Assembly (NCBI RefSeq): GCF_022376445.1
Contig: NW_025954966.1
Span: 496,001-560,000 of the forward strand
Source: Fomitopsis serialis
Lineage: Eukaryota; Basidiomycota; Agaricomycetes; Polyporales; Fomitopsidaceae
Direction of reading: 5' to 3'
DNA: 64,000 bases
Numbering within the stretch: position 1 is the first letter of the stretch; every line of letters begins with the position of its first letter. The position numbers and the translations under genes were made by a program. Below, piece by piece: positions 36,894 through 48,025 of the stretch. Under the pieces are notes generated by a model. The model saw nothing but the letters and a program-made list of their open reading frames with translations, was not told the origin of the DNA and did not search any database.

Positions 36894-38734
36894 GGTGGAC
36901 AGGATGGTGAAGGAACCTGAGAGCCGCACACGAGGGGAGATAGGTAGTCGTGCGATGCCTGACACACGGGTTCGGAGCGCGAGCCCAGCAGCCGGCCATG
37001 ATCCTTAAGACGTGCGGGGAACCTCAGGCTGGGATTCGGATCGTGCGTAAGTCGGCGTTCTTGATCAAGCAGAGCCCTTCCCGAATGGGCAAGAGTGATC
37101 AGGGTGGCGTGACTGGAATACGTACAACAATAATCCCAGCGCATCACTGCTCCGCTCCGTCAGGAAAGGGCTTCGATGATCACCTTTCGCTGTACGTTCG
37201 GAGTTGAACATATACTGATAACGTTTGTTCAGCTTCCGACTCACGCATGCTGTCCCCGGTGTCTGTCGCTCTGGATCAAATCGGCACTGGCAGATGCAGG
37301 TGTCCAGGAGGAGCAACACTCAAGTTCACAACGTCCCTTCACCGCCTCGACCCCGCAGCAGGACCCCGGAAACTCGACTACCGTGACTTTGAGTGCTAGC
37401 GGCGGCGATATGGCATCTCCGCTCCAGGTGCGCGCTCTGAATTTGCGATGTACCCTCCTTCCTTACTACTTGCCAGGTCTGGGTGCGATGACGTCTCAAG
37501 GGCGTATGATGAAATATGTTGAGTGTAATGTGTACTGACTCCGAACATCACATGCACATCCGACGCAGAGGCTTGGAGGAGCAGATCGGCATTTCTGATG
37601 GTGTCGCGAACTTCGTCTGCGCAGTGCGCCCCGTGTACGATTGCCACTCTTCCTCCTCGATGTCTCCTGTCGAGCTTCACGAATACGATCCGGTCCATCA
37701 CCAGCTGGGACAATCTACAACCGGGTCGCAACTGAGTTTGATCGAACAAGAGTTGCTGTTGGAGGACGTCTGAAGAGATGCTATGCCACCATCGACCGTA
37801 TCTGCGCGTCTGCAATCAAGACGACGGGGCTCGAGAGCGCGAAGACTCCTTGGCCCTTGGACGGAACTTAACGTCTACACACATCGATTTGACATCACAG
37901 TGAGCGCTCATTTCCGGTCTTCTCGGCGCTGAAGTAATCTCATTCAGGAGATTCATACTCACGCCCGTAATCCAATCTTCACATTCGGTTGTCATCGCTT
38001 TGAGCGCCGGGGACGAGAACAGCAGCGAATCTGCCAGCGATGCACTTAGCTACATGAGCGACCATCGCATGAGACTTATCGGCCGATTGGAAACGAGGCA
38101 GTGGTTGGAGCATTAGGAGGACTCGAAACTCGGAAGACCGGTCATCCCCGCGTTGCATCGCACCCTAGACCAGAAACCTACGACTACCTTGCGCCAAAGC
38201 GACTTCAGAAGGTCGGTGAGTGCGCCATAACTTAGCACGATGGCGCTGCCCTTGATACTTTACTTAGGGCGCCGTAGCAAATTGATCAATATCAACCGCA
38301 TGGTGTGGTTGTCAAATTCAAATCATACGCTCGACCAATCGTCAATTTCACTGCTATGCTATGCAGTGAGGTTTTTCATCCGCCTTTGTGCATCAAAAGA
38401 TGTCGTTTGTGAACACAATCACTAGCAATACTCCCTGCTGACACTAATACTCACGTTACATCATGATTCAATACAGTTCTCGCTAGCCCGAGAATGGAGA
38501 GCATCGCTGTTACTCCAGCAGCGGGCCATCCCGGTGCATGACGGGGCATTTCATAAGTACTGACGAGACGAGTGTTAAAAGAAGCCAGCGCATTCATGAC
38601 ACTCAATGGATCTGTCTCCTAGCCAACTGGGCTCGCTTCTTACAACGCGGTATATTATAGGTCCGTGATGTCTAAGGTTCCGAGTGCCAGTAAAAACTGA
38701 CATTCACTCTCCAGGAGCGTCGGTGACACTTACA
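36894..38734. other. Intergenic near the centre of the inverted arms
   Basis: Plus-strand frames at 37176-37538 and 37516-37871 are open but unrecognised. No clear palindrome or mobile-element end marks the centre of symmetry here. Confidence 0.35.
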
Positions 38735-40105
38735 ATGTACGACCATGGATTGAACCTAGGCGAAGAGCTTGACCTCATCTGGCTCGGGCGATGGTCCGTG
38801 CTATCGGCTTTTGTGCTATTCGACTTGTATGTAAGAGAAGTTGGAATGATCTTCATCGCCACAGGTGTCGTGCATCCAATATTTTCCCCCCAAGCATTGA
38901 TAGCTCACATTCGGTCGTAGTCAGCGGAGGCTTCGTTCATATGTCTAGGCACGTGAGTAAACCGAACTCCCCGATTGGTGCAGCACTCATGCGGCTACAC
39001 AGACGTAGGCACAGGTAATGCGTATACATGATCCTTGAATGATGAGCCATCTATAGATGCACAGTTTTCTCCATGTTCGCGATTTCCTACGGGATTTGGT
39101 GCACGATTTCTGCCCATAGTAAGTGCCTCGTACACACTTTGTGCGTCTGCGACGTTGACACATTGTTTTTAGCTGTCGTCTTCTTCCGAGTATACAGGTT
39201 GTGGGATGACCGCAAGAAGGTTTCGTGTGCACTAATAGCGGGGTTCATCGCGTGCTTCGGTGCCACTGTTGTCTTCACTGTCCTTGCCGGTGTGCAGGTC
39301 TTGGGTACATATTTCATTTCTGATCTAATTTCTTCTCGCTGACCGTAGTTCAAAGCGGGTATGCGATATGTGGCGAGCGCGAATATATGCTCATATGAAG
39401 ATAAGTCATGGTACACAACAGGTATATGGGCGCCGATGGTACGTGTTTCTGACTGAAGCGTAAGACGAGCAAACCGTGAAGCGATATGTCTAGGTCCTCT
39501 ACGATTTATACGTCCTCATCCTTGTATTCGTCAACGTCCTCAGTAGACCGCGTAGGCAAAACTCTCAACTTGCTACGATGCTTTACAGGGATGGATTCAT
39601 TATGTTTCTGGTGCGTAAGACTGACTCGGGAGCACGTGAATGTATGCTAAGCTCTTATCAGGGATTCTTCGGTGAGCCCGACTGACGACTATATACAACC
39701 CTGGCAATGTTCTAAAGGCGTACATCGGCCAGCGCTGCGTGTGGCCAGGCTACTGCCCAGCATATTCACCGGTGTAGGTCATATATCTTCTTAGTTTCCT
39801 CAGCTCTGACACTGGCCGCATTAGGCAGAGGATGTTTTCATCGCACCTATGTGAGTCCCGCATGCTCCCCGCGTCTTCCCGCGTAGCCACTGTTCCCTTG
39901 ACAACGCTGAACTAGGATCTCTTGGGCACTTGAGGCCGCCCTAGCTCGTCGCCTCTTCATGTGGGTGAAAAGTCTCCAATCTGAGAGCGGCAATGTGTAC
40001 CTGTGGAACTCGCCACAGAAGCAGCCTCCTGGAGTGTCGGCCGCGAGAATTCCGCTCGTATCGACTGTTCAAGTCTGGGAGGAAGTGGAAATGCAGGTAT
40101 TATAA
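38735..40105 (+). CDS. DUF6533-like multi-pass membrane protein
   Basis: The first recognisable exon is MYDHGLNLGEELDLIWLGRW, close to the DUF6533 opening motif (YDH, acidic, LIW, W). Later exons give TVFSMFAISYGIWCTISAH, then FRVYRLWDDRKKVSCALIAG with a TM, then VLYDLYVLILVFVNVLSRP with MLYRDGFIMFL, and a last exon ISWALEAALARRLFMWVKSL ending VQVWEEVEMQVL. The YRDG and ARRLFM segments match the C-terminal half of the family. The true start may lie in an upstream exon not identified here, and internal splice sites are approximate. Function is unknown. It is the only plus-strand intact gene between the PKS copies. Confidence 0.62.
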
Positions 40106-40545
40106 GCTAGTAGCCTGGGATTTAAGATCGAGATATGCCATAATGGTTTCCAACAGATACGTAGTCAGCAATCAGCTAAACCCACGCTTCGCAAACTCGC
40201 TCATCCATGTCTGAACCGTCTCAAGTGTGGCTGAGACGACTCAGAACAGTCATTTCGGATTCGGGAACTCACAACTTTCACGACTTTCTCCTCACCGCTC
40301 AAGGCCATAGTGACCATACGCATACCCAAAACACAGCGATGATCACGGCGAGCGCTTGTGCGTGATCCCAAAGACTGGCGCCGGCTTTGCATCGCTGGCA
40401 CACCGGCAGAGACATAGGTACTCACAATCTCTCCGAGATGGACGAAGATTCGACCGACAGCACTCTATCCTCTAAGCATGTATGCACACGACTGTAGTCC
40501 ATCTGTACGCAAGGTAGAGGCTACTGCGATGCTGCCTGAGCACAC
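40106..40545. other. Short convergent intergenic region
   Basis: This is the convergent 3' region between the DUF6533-like gene and the UbiA gene. A minus-strand open frame here is not recognised. Confidence 0.4.
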
Positions 40546-41626
40546 CTATGCTCCGTAGAACATTCTACAATAACCGGGAAGCGCATGGGCGAACGAGAGC
40601 CACACCTATAGCGATGTATGTCAGGATAATGTCAACAGCGGAGCGACTAAACGTACGTTGTACCAGTAGAAGGACACTTGATCCTCGTGCATTGTGCGCA
40701 GCCGTAGAAATCGATACCCGACGTTCAGCGCGATAGTGAAGAGCACGGCGGATGTGCCCCAGTCGACCACCCACACAACAGTCAAGGAGATTGTCCAGAA
40801 GAGAAGACCGATCAGTGGAGTGATCCGAGCGATCCTAGGAAACACGATAGGTATCGCCCTCCTGCCCACAGAGGAGTCCCCCAGAACGTCCTTGAAATCT
40901 TGGGTGTGGATGGTAGAGGCGAAGATCCCTGCACTCGCATAAACCGCCGAGCGTGCGATCCAGTCAAAGTCCTTGTGGCCGTGAGCTACGAGACGATGAG
41001 AACTGATCCATGACACATCTAAACATCCACGTACTGGCCACTAATGTAGCTCCGACTTCGAAGGACGCGAAGCCAGCTGCATTGACTAGGTTCCTGATGA
41101 TCCAGCCCTTGCCATGGGCCGATAGCTCGTTGTATATGATTGTCAACGCGACAAGGGCGACGCTGGCCCACAAGACCTCCGTACTGTATAGCCATGAAAC
41201 GGCCAGACAGAGGGGCACGAGGGCCCAACGCAGTACTAAGGCGGCTTCCAGCGTCATGCGTCCAGATGGGAGAGGTCGATCGCTCTTGTTCAGGAGGTCC
41301 TCTTCCGGCTTGAGCGTCTGATTGGACACGTCAAACTGGAGGAGATGTATCCAAATCCAGAAGACCGAGTGTGGATGAGTCGAGATTCGAGTGCTGGAGC
41401 AGCAGAAATCGCGAAGAACGTCTATGTGCACGACATGTATATCAGGACAGGTAAATCGAAGCGAGGAAAGACGTACGACAGATATGACAGTCGTCTTGAT
41501 GTCCGACTTCGTGAAGAGGAATAGTGTGCATAGCGTGTACGCAGCGCGATGCAGCCCACGTCCAACGATACCCAAGAACAACATGAGGCAGTCGCGACTC
41601 AAGTCGGTGTATTGGCCGTACAGCAT
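40546..41626 (-). CDS. UbiA-superfamily prenyltransferase or terpene cyclase, with an apparent 2-nt frameshift
   Basis: The N-terminal exon holds LCTLFLFTKSDIKTTVISV. After an intron starting GTACGT comes TFFAISAAPALESRL. The frame then breaks: HSVFWIWIHLLQFDVSNQ is reached only by ignoring two extra bases near 41375. The rest is in frame. The first Asp-rich motif region is EEDLLNKSDRPLPSGR. A donor after LVA joins THGHKDFDWIARSAVYAS. The second motif is DFKDVLGDSSVGRRAIP. The last exon is VWLSFAHALPGYCRMFYGA. The family includes aromatic prenyltransferases and the UbiA-type cyathane cyclase EriG, so both prenyl transfer and terpene cyclisation are possible. No prenyl-diphosphate synthase is seen in the window. 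The break could be real or a sequence error. Confidence 0.8.
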
Positions 41627-43651
41627 GATGCACTTATATATTGTATGTATACTAACGCTTTGTTGGCGTACGAGCTTCGTCTAGGATGCATTAAGTCGTC
41701 TAGAACTTGTAGCCCGGTATCCCCGCCACGCCGACTCGTCGCCGAGGGAGGTAGGCGGCCCGCGGACACTGAAAAGCTGCGGGGCGTCTTTGGCAGCCTA
41801 GCGGCTGACAAGCTGAGAACAGAAATTGAGCTCATTGAAGATGGTAGACTAGCCATGTTTGCTCTGCAAAGAATGCTAGAAAGTACTTGTAGCGTGCAAT
41901 CGCGCGCGACCAGAGGTTTGCAGGACATTGTTCCATGAGTAAGCGTCAAATCATCCTTTCAGAACTTGACGACGCACCAAGTATTCTCAATCGGACGCCG
42001 ACGCTCCTGCGGATTGATCAGGTGGAGAGATCGCAACCAAACTTCCGTTCCATTTGACAATGGTCAGTGTCCTAGCATACACCATTTATCGAGACTGGGG
42101 AACGACTGCGCACAAAATTTTGGGTTCCAGTAGCCATCACAGGTCTGCGATGCTTCAGGGAAAGCCTCTCATCGATCTCATCAGTAGCCTTTGGGAAGAA
42201 CAGCTCGCTCACGTACTGGTTTGCTGCTCCTACCCGCTTCCGCGTAAACTTTCGAATCAGCTGCCCCAAACCCCGCGAGCTTCTTGAAAACGTGAGGCGA
42301 AGCTAGGTTCAAACATAACCTCTCGGGCTTGTACGAGGCGGCGTCTACGCACTCTGGGTTATCCTAAGAGGCATAAGAGGCGTCAGGCCATGATACAGGA
42401 AAGGGCCACCGTCTTCGATGAATAAACACTAACAATGTCTCTTCGATTGCAAACAAGGAGTAGTACTGGGTTCTTGGCCTCGCCTGTTCGGAGTTCATCA
42501 GCGCGTGTCTCACTGACCACAATAGCGCCAAGAACCGCCTGAGTTTCTTGGCGATGCATGTCTTCAAGCTGACTATCTTCGAGCGGGCGTTTGGCGTCCG
42601 ACACAGGCACATAATATGGTTGCCGAGGAGTAAGAACTACCGGGTTGAAGTCGTTAGCCGTGCTGGACTACGGTTAAGCGCCCGGTACTACGAGTGTACA
42701 TGTAGTCCCGGTGTATTCTAAATAACAGCAACTCGTGGGTACTAGATGCATAACATCACAGTTGTTCACGTACGTACCATTTAAGCTGTCCATTCCATTA
42801 AGGCGCGGCCATCCTATACATATTTGCACTGTGTCTGCGATCCTGATTCCTCGGCGACTGGCAGCCAGACACTGGCATAACATTGTCAGCGCGCGGCATC
42901 TAGAACAGCTAATTGAGAGTGCAAAAGTGAGACGAGCATCAGATGAGCGTGCGGGGGATCGTGATTCACAACTACAGACAGACGGAATGAGACCTAGCTA
43001 GTGTCCTGGGCTGCTACCGAAGAGACTCGCTGGCGCTGAGACAGCACTGACACAGGAATTCGCGAGTGCTGTACGCGTTTGTACCGATAGCAAGTATAGC
43101 AGTGACTTGAAAAGAGGGGGAGCTAGATGGCGCTGCGCATGCCGCCTTTCCGTATACTCAGATCGACTGAAGTCACCAGTGGACGTGGACGACAATCCGA
43201 GTCGACCTGCCTGCTTTCCCATCACAGACGTGACAAGCGCTCCTGAGATGGCAACGTGACCGTGACGGGTCGCGTCTGGGGCGCGTCCCGGCGCCAGCCT
43301 GAGCGTGGCTCCTCCCCTCCTCCTAGAAGTCGCTTGCTACTATCTAATCCGTAGTTGCAACTGCGAAGATATCGTATGCGCTTTGGTGGATCATACCGAC
43401 TCATCGTAACGCCTCAACAGCCATGGGTGCGTCGAGGATGTCGTACCTAGCGCTACCAGCGGGTCGAACGAGATCTATTTGTCTTCTGTCTCAGGTTGAG
43501 TAGCGGTGTTCCGTCATGCTCGTCAAATCTATCCAAATTTTTGTCACAGTTGGCAGACGCGTGGCACCACCAGCTAGCGCTCAAGGTAGAATGGATGAGC
43601 GATTGTTGAGTAAGTGGAGGATGGACGCGAAGAACAACGGTAAGTATTATG
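41627..43651. other. Gene-poor intergenic stretch
   Basis: A plus-strand open frame at 41549-41938 (129 codons) and minus frames at 42364-42612 are unrecognised. Nothing else stands out. Confidence 0.35.
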
Positions 43652-45390
43652 TCAGTCCCTAACTAACAGGTCATGAGCATTCATACGCAATTCTTCAATG
43701 CTCCTGATCCCCGCCAACCCGAGCGTGATCTCAAAGTCAGCCAAGATCGCTCTCAGCTGGCTGTCGACTCCCTCTCTGCCGGCTAACGCGAGCGCATACA
43801 TGTAGGGACGGCCGTCTGTGGGACAGAGTCTTCAGACGGACTAACACCAGAGTTGCGACGAGGCACTCACAACAGACGCCTTGTGCGCCCAATGCAAGCG
43901 CTTTGAAAACATCGCTTCCTGTCCGGATACCAGAGTCCAATAAGACTGTGAACGTCCCACGGGCTTGAGCTTCCTTGACGGCGCTGCTCCCCATGATCCT
44001 ATGCAACGCATCCAAGGAGGAGACAGAACCGTCGATTTGTCGACCGCCTGTGTTGAAGTTAAGGCATACACCCCCGAGATATAGCATTCACAAACCATGG
44101 TTTGATACTATGATCCCGTCCACGCCGTGCTCTACCGCCAACTCGGCATCCTATAGTACTCGTGAGCGAGCGGATACCACTGCCGTCGGGGGCAGGGATG
44201 GCTACCTTCGGAGACAGAATGCCTTTCAATATCAACGGGCCGTCCCATTGCGCTTTGAGTCTTGCAAGGTCGCTCCAGACTTTTGTCGGGTCCAGCATCT
44301 CGCTGACGAACCTTTGACCGACCTCTGACCGCAGTGTCGCCTTCTTGTCGCCGTTCCGGATGAGCTCGTCCTGACGGGCAGCGATGTATGGAAAGTCTGG
44401 GTGTTCGCCCTCCGGAAACGACTCCAATCCGGCAGCTGCCATGAAGAAAGGGTCTGTAAGGCCGACTTGAGTTCCGACGCCGTGCGCGAAGGGAAAATAG
44501 GCAGTATCGAGGTCAAACGGTCGCCATCCCACTGCGGGGGTATCCACAGTTACTACTAGGGTAGTGAAGCCGGAAGCTTTTGCGCGAGAGAGCAGAGACA
44601 TTACTGTGTCGTCATTCTTGCCCCTGCGCAGATGTCAAATCCATACAATGCGGACTGAGAGAACAAGGAGTGCATACCAGTAGAGCTGGAGCCATCGTGG
44701 CCCAGTACCGTTAGCCTTCGCGATGGCTTCAATAGAACGCGTCGACCCCGTGCTCATGATGTAGGGTATTCCGAGAGCACCCGCAGCCGCAGCTGTGGCC
44801 AGTTCCCCATCTGGATGAACGATGCCCTGGGCTCCAATTGGAGCTAGTAGAAGCGGCGACGGATATGTGTTGCCGAACAATGACACCTGTCGAAAGACCA
44901 ATTCTCAGCAAGTTCTGGACGCTACGTACAGCGTATCGAGCGGCACTATCACCTCAATGTTCCGCCTGGATACATCCCGTAGCAAACGCGGCATGATCTT
45001 CCACCTCTTGAATGCTTCCCTGTTGGATTCCGTGGTAGACCCTGTTCCTGCGCTGCCGAAGATGTACATGTACGCATCTGCCTCATAGACACACTATGGT
45101 CAGAGCCCCACGGTATGCGCATGCGTCCAGGAGGACAGACCTGGCGATTGCTCGAGCTTCTTACGGGCTGCTACCTCGAGCCTCTCGACAGCGAACGTTC
45201 CTGTCACCGGCGGCCTCCTGCTTGCATACGATACCTTCGCGAAAGTAGACCATGTCGCTGCGGGAGTAGATGGCATCGGTTTTCCTAGTACCGCATCAGT
45301 CAACGGGTCGCAGGGATGATAGCTAGTGCGTTTCACCGTTATAGGGGATCCAAGAATTTGCGCGAGGTAATCATCTTGCAGTAGTGACAT
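43652..45390 (-). CDS. FMN-dependent alpha-hydroxy-acid oxidase/dehydrogenase (lactate 2-monooxygenase-like)
   Basis: The start is MSLLQDDYLAQILGSPI, and the N-terminal part has TWSTFAKV and PPVTGTFAVERLEVAARKKL. The next exon, DAYMYIFGSAGTGSTTESN, continues to AFKRWKIMPRLLRDVSRRN. The barrel follows with SPLLLAPIGAQGIVHPDGEL, IPYIMSTGSTRSIEAIA and RWLQLYW. Then come TTLVVTVDTPAVGWRPFDL and WDGPLILKGILSPK with the FMN-contacting lysine. The catalytic His sits in NHGGRQIDG, formed across an intron starting GTTTGTG. The phosphate-binding part is VLLDSGIRTGSDVFKALALG. The C-terminus is DGRPYMYALALAGREGV to ITLGLAGIRSIEELR. It would oxidise a 2-hydroxy acid to a keto acid or its decarboxylated form. 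All recognised exons are open. Confidence 0.87.
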
Positions 45391-46569
45391 GATGGAATGG
45401 TTGGGGCGTGTTTGCAAACTCTACGTATCTGATAGAAGGAGTGGCAACAGATAACGACCAGTCTCCGTTGCGTTTGGTACACAGTGGAACTGCAGATATC
45501 CAGGATCATATCCACGATGAGCTGCTGGCAGCTGGTGACGCCGAACTGAGCGCTTCAGTGTGTACACGCAGTCACGCGACCTGACTCAGACTCGGGCCGC
45601 TCTCCGGCAGGTGTGGCTCTGAGCTCTCGTTCAAACTCGTCATCGACCATCTTCCGGTTGGCCATAGCAGCGATTCGCCCGCCTCCTCCATATTCAAGAT
45701 CGTATGTAACACAAGCAAGTACAAATCTGCAGTGGAATGGTTCGACCGCATGTCAGAGCACGATATGATGCGCGCAATACGTCCTCGTGGGTGTTCGGAA
45801 CTGTGATACTTACTCAACGTTCAACGTCTGACACACTTAAAGAGGCAGCCAGAAGATTAGACAACAAATTGGTACGCGAACAGCATACCCAGATCAAGCC
45901 GTGGGCGCTGAAATAACGTTCGTCAGTGACTCAGCGATCCGAGGCCTCGGATCCCACTGTAAGTATTGTGTTCTGCATGTGGACCGCGACTTCCATTCCA
46001 GCCTTCGCTTCGATCACAGACGCAGAGACACAGAACACGACCGCGAGCTTCGCACCTCAGGCCTCAGCGCTCAGCGCTCAGCACTGATGGAAGTACTGAT
46101 CAGTGACCGGCTGTGTGCGACTTCAAGTAGTTGTGCATTCTCAAACCTCAATTCTGGGGTTCGAGCGGCCTTCTCGGTGTCTCACTGGTTTACTTACGGA
46201 GCTATCGCCGTCCGCTACTGCAAATTCAACGGGAAAAACCCCTGGGAAAAGGTCATCCTCTTCTGCTCGAGCCTCATCGCATTTGGTATCGTTTAACTCA
46301 TGTGTATACACCGTTCGGTCCTAACTACTACCATCGTGCCCATCTATGTAACTCAGACTCATGTCTTACACGGGCATGGATCCACACTCGGAGGCCCAAC
46401 AAGCACTTTAATATGCTTATGCATCGCTCGAGTCAGTCGTCATTGAGGATGTTCCCCCACAACCCGCGATCGCCACGGCGGTCTCTTCGTCCTTGGAAGG
46501 TACTTCTTTTTTCGTGCAGTACGTCTTCTGTAGCTCATTCCTGCCGCCAGATTCATAATCTGCACAACC
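45391..46569. other. Intergenic, no gene recognised
   Basis: A plus-strand frame at 45901-46296 ends with FTYGAIAVRYCKFNGKNPWE and has a hydrophobic stretch, but no family was assigned. A long plus-strand frame from 46131 is a shadow of the MFS remnant and lacks membrane-protein composition. Confidence 0.35.
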
Positions 46570-47400
46570 ACTTTTGGCTGCTCAAAGTTCATTCGGGGTT
46601 TACCAGGACTACTACGTTCTCGCAGGCGCATTGTCCGTGTCGAACATCGGCTGGATTGGGTGCCATTGGGTCGTTACAGGAGTGCACGTGTTCACCCTGT
46701 CTACTGTCTACTAATCCATGCATTGACTGTTTTTCATGTTTGCGGTGGGCCTGCCTGCTGGCAAGCTTTTCGATCAAGGGTACTTTCGTCAAGTTATCAC
46801 CTGTGGCAGTGCTCTCTGCGTCTCCGGTATCTCATCACATGAACACAATATCACCAAAAGCGGTGATATTGTGTTCATGTTCTGAGATACGTTCATGCTT
46901 TCGCTCGCGATTCCACAGAAGTACTACCAACTCGTCCTCTCGCAGAGCATTGGTATGGGTATCGGGAGCGATCTGATGCTTGTTCCCGTCATGTTCGTGC
47001 AGACTCAACAGTACTGGTGGATGCGGTGCTCGCTCGCAATGGGAATCGTCATGACAGGTGAGACAGTCCGCTTCCCCTGTACCTATCCCCTGACATCTTG
47101 CTCTCTTGCGTTAGGATACTAGTGGCGCAGTCTAATCCCCTTCCACAGGCGCCGTAATCGACAATCTAATCCACCCTGTCATGCTCAACAAGCTTGTAAA
47201 CCGCGGTGCTGGCTTCGCCTGGGGAGTGCGTGCAACCGTGTTCCTTACCCTCAGCCTGCTTGCCACCACCAACTGTATAATGACGACTCGCTTGCCGAGC
47301 GCTAGGCAGCGTGGACCGGGGCCTAAGCCGAATATGAAGACTATCATGACCGACGGGCCATATGTATTGGTTGTTCGCGATCGGGTACGTGGCCCATTAG
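46570..47400 (+). pseudogene. MFS transporter remnant (copy 2)
   Basis: Pieces in order are SSFGVYQDYYVLAGALSVS with NIGWIG, then FAVGLPAGKLFDQGYFRQVI, then FMLSLAIPQKYYQLVLSQSI with GMGIGSDLMLVPVMFVQT, then MLNKLVNRGAGFAWGVRATV and PNMKTIMTDGPYVL. They correspond segment by segment to the first half of the MFS gene at 34667-36893. Two stops lie between NIGWIG and FAVGLP without a usable AG acceptor. The frame then shifts before LFAIGYVAH, and the C-terminal half is missing. A 64-nt palindrome interrupts it at 46827. The orientation is opposite to copy 1. Confidence 0.8.
46827..46890. repeat. 64-nt near-perfect palindrome in the MFS remnant
   Basis: GTATCTCA, three unpaired bases and CATGAACACAATATCACC are followed by a 6-nt loop and the exact reverse complement of the 18-mer, three unpaired bases and TGAGATAC. 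It can form a 26-bp cruciform with one internal bulge. It lies where the intact copy has an intron. Confidence 0.9.
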
Positions 47401-48025
47401 TTGAGTGATGACGGTGGCAGTAACATAGTGAGAGTGCATATACTGTATCAGTGTCACTCCGGCTGAAGGATGGAACACGGGACACGGTGAGGGTACTTAT
47501 GAATCAGCAGATGCATGTAAGTAGTGCAGTATCAATGCTAGTCGATAGCATTCCTATGTACGACGTTCGAGCAGAAGCCGTGTTCAAGTCGAGAAGTCAT
47601 GACTGTCGAGAAGCTCCTTCGTTGCTCCGCTCCTCAAGACCTCATGACCGACAGTCTGTGCACTCGCAGAAAGATAGCACGTACCCAGTTCGCTGCTCAG
47701 CGTGACGGCGACAGTGCCATGCTTAGATATTATTGACTGGGACAATGTATGTTTCAGTTGCTGTCATATAGTCCTGGTGCTCCGCCATCATTACATTATA
47801 TTCTACGAAGTAGGGATTTGACTTGTCAAACAGTGTCCAATAACCGCCGCCTACACATAGGTAACTCACGGTCGTATGTACACGTACGCCGCTTCTGCGT
47901 CGTCTCTACGGGACACCTGCCTCACTGCACGAGAACAGCTCGTAGATGTTTCTGTCGGCATGATGGAAGACAGAGCGACTCGTGGGCATAGATCATACAC
48001 ATTCGGACGGGATGCAAGGGCCTGG
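47401..48025. other. Intergenic, no gene recognised
   Basis: The missing C-terminal half of the MFS remnant would fall here, but I find no trace of it. Only short open frames are present. Confidence 0.4.

Noticed and set aside
36894..38734. A breakpoint palindrome at the centre of the inverted arms
   Set aside because: No long inverted repeat or mobile-element end could be seen at the expected centre.
41549..41938. Open frame with IEDGRLAMFALQ, reminiscent of chlorophyll-binding proteins
   Set aside because: The match is a few residues only, the organism is a fungus and no supporting exon exists.
46131..46976. 281-codon plus-strand open frame
   Set aside because: It is an out-of-frame reading of the MFS remnant; the correct-frame pieces match the transporter.
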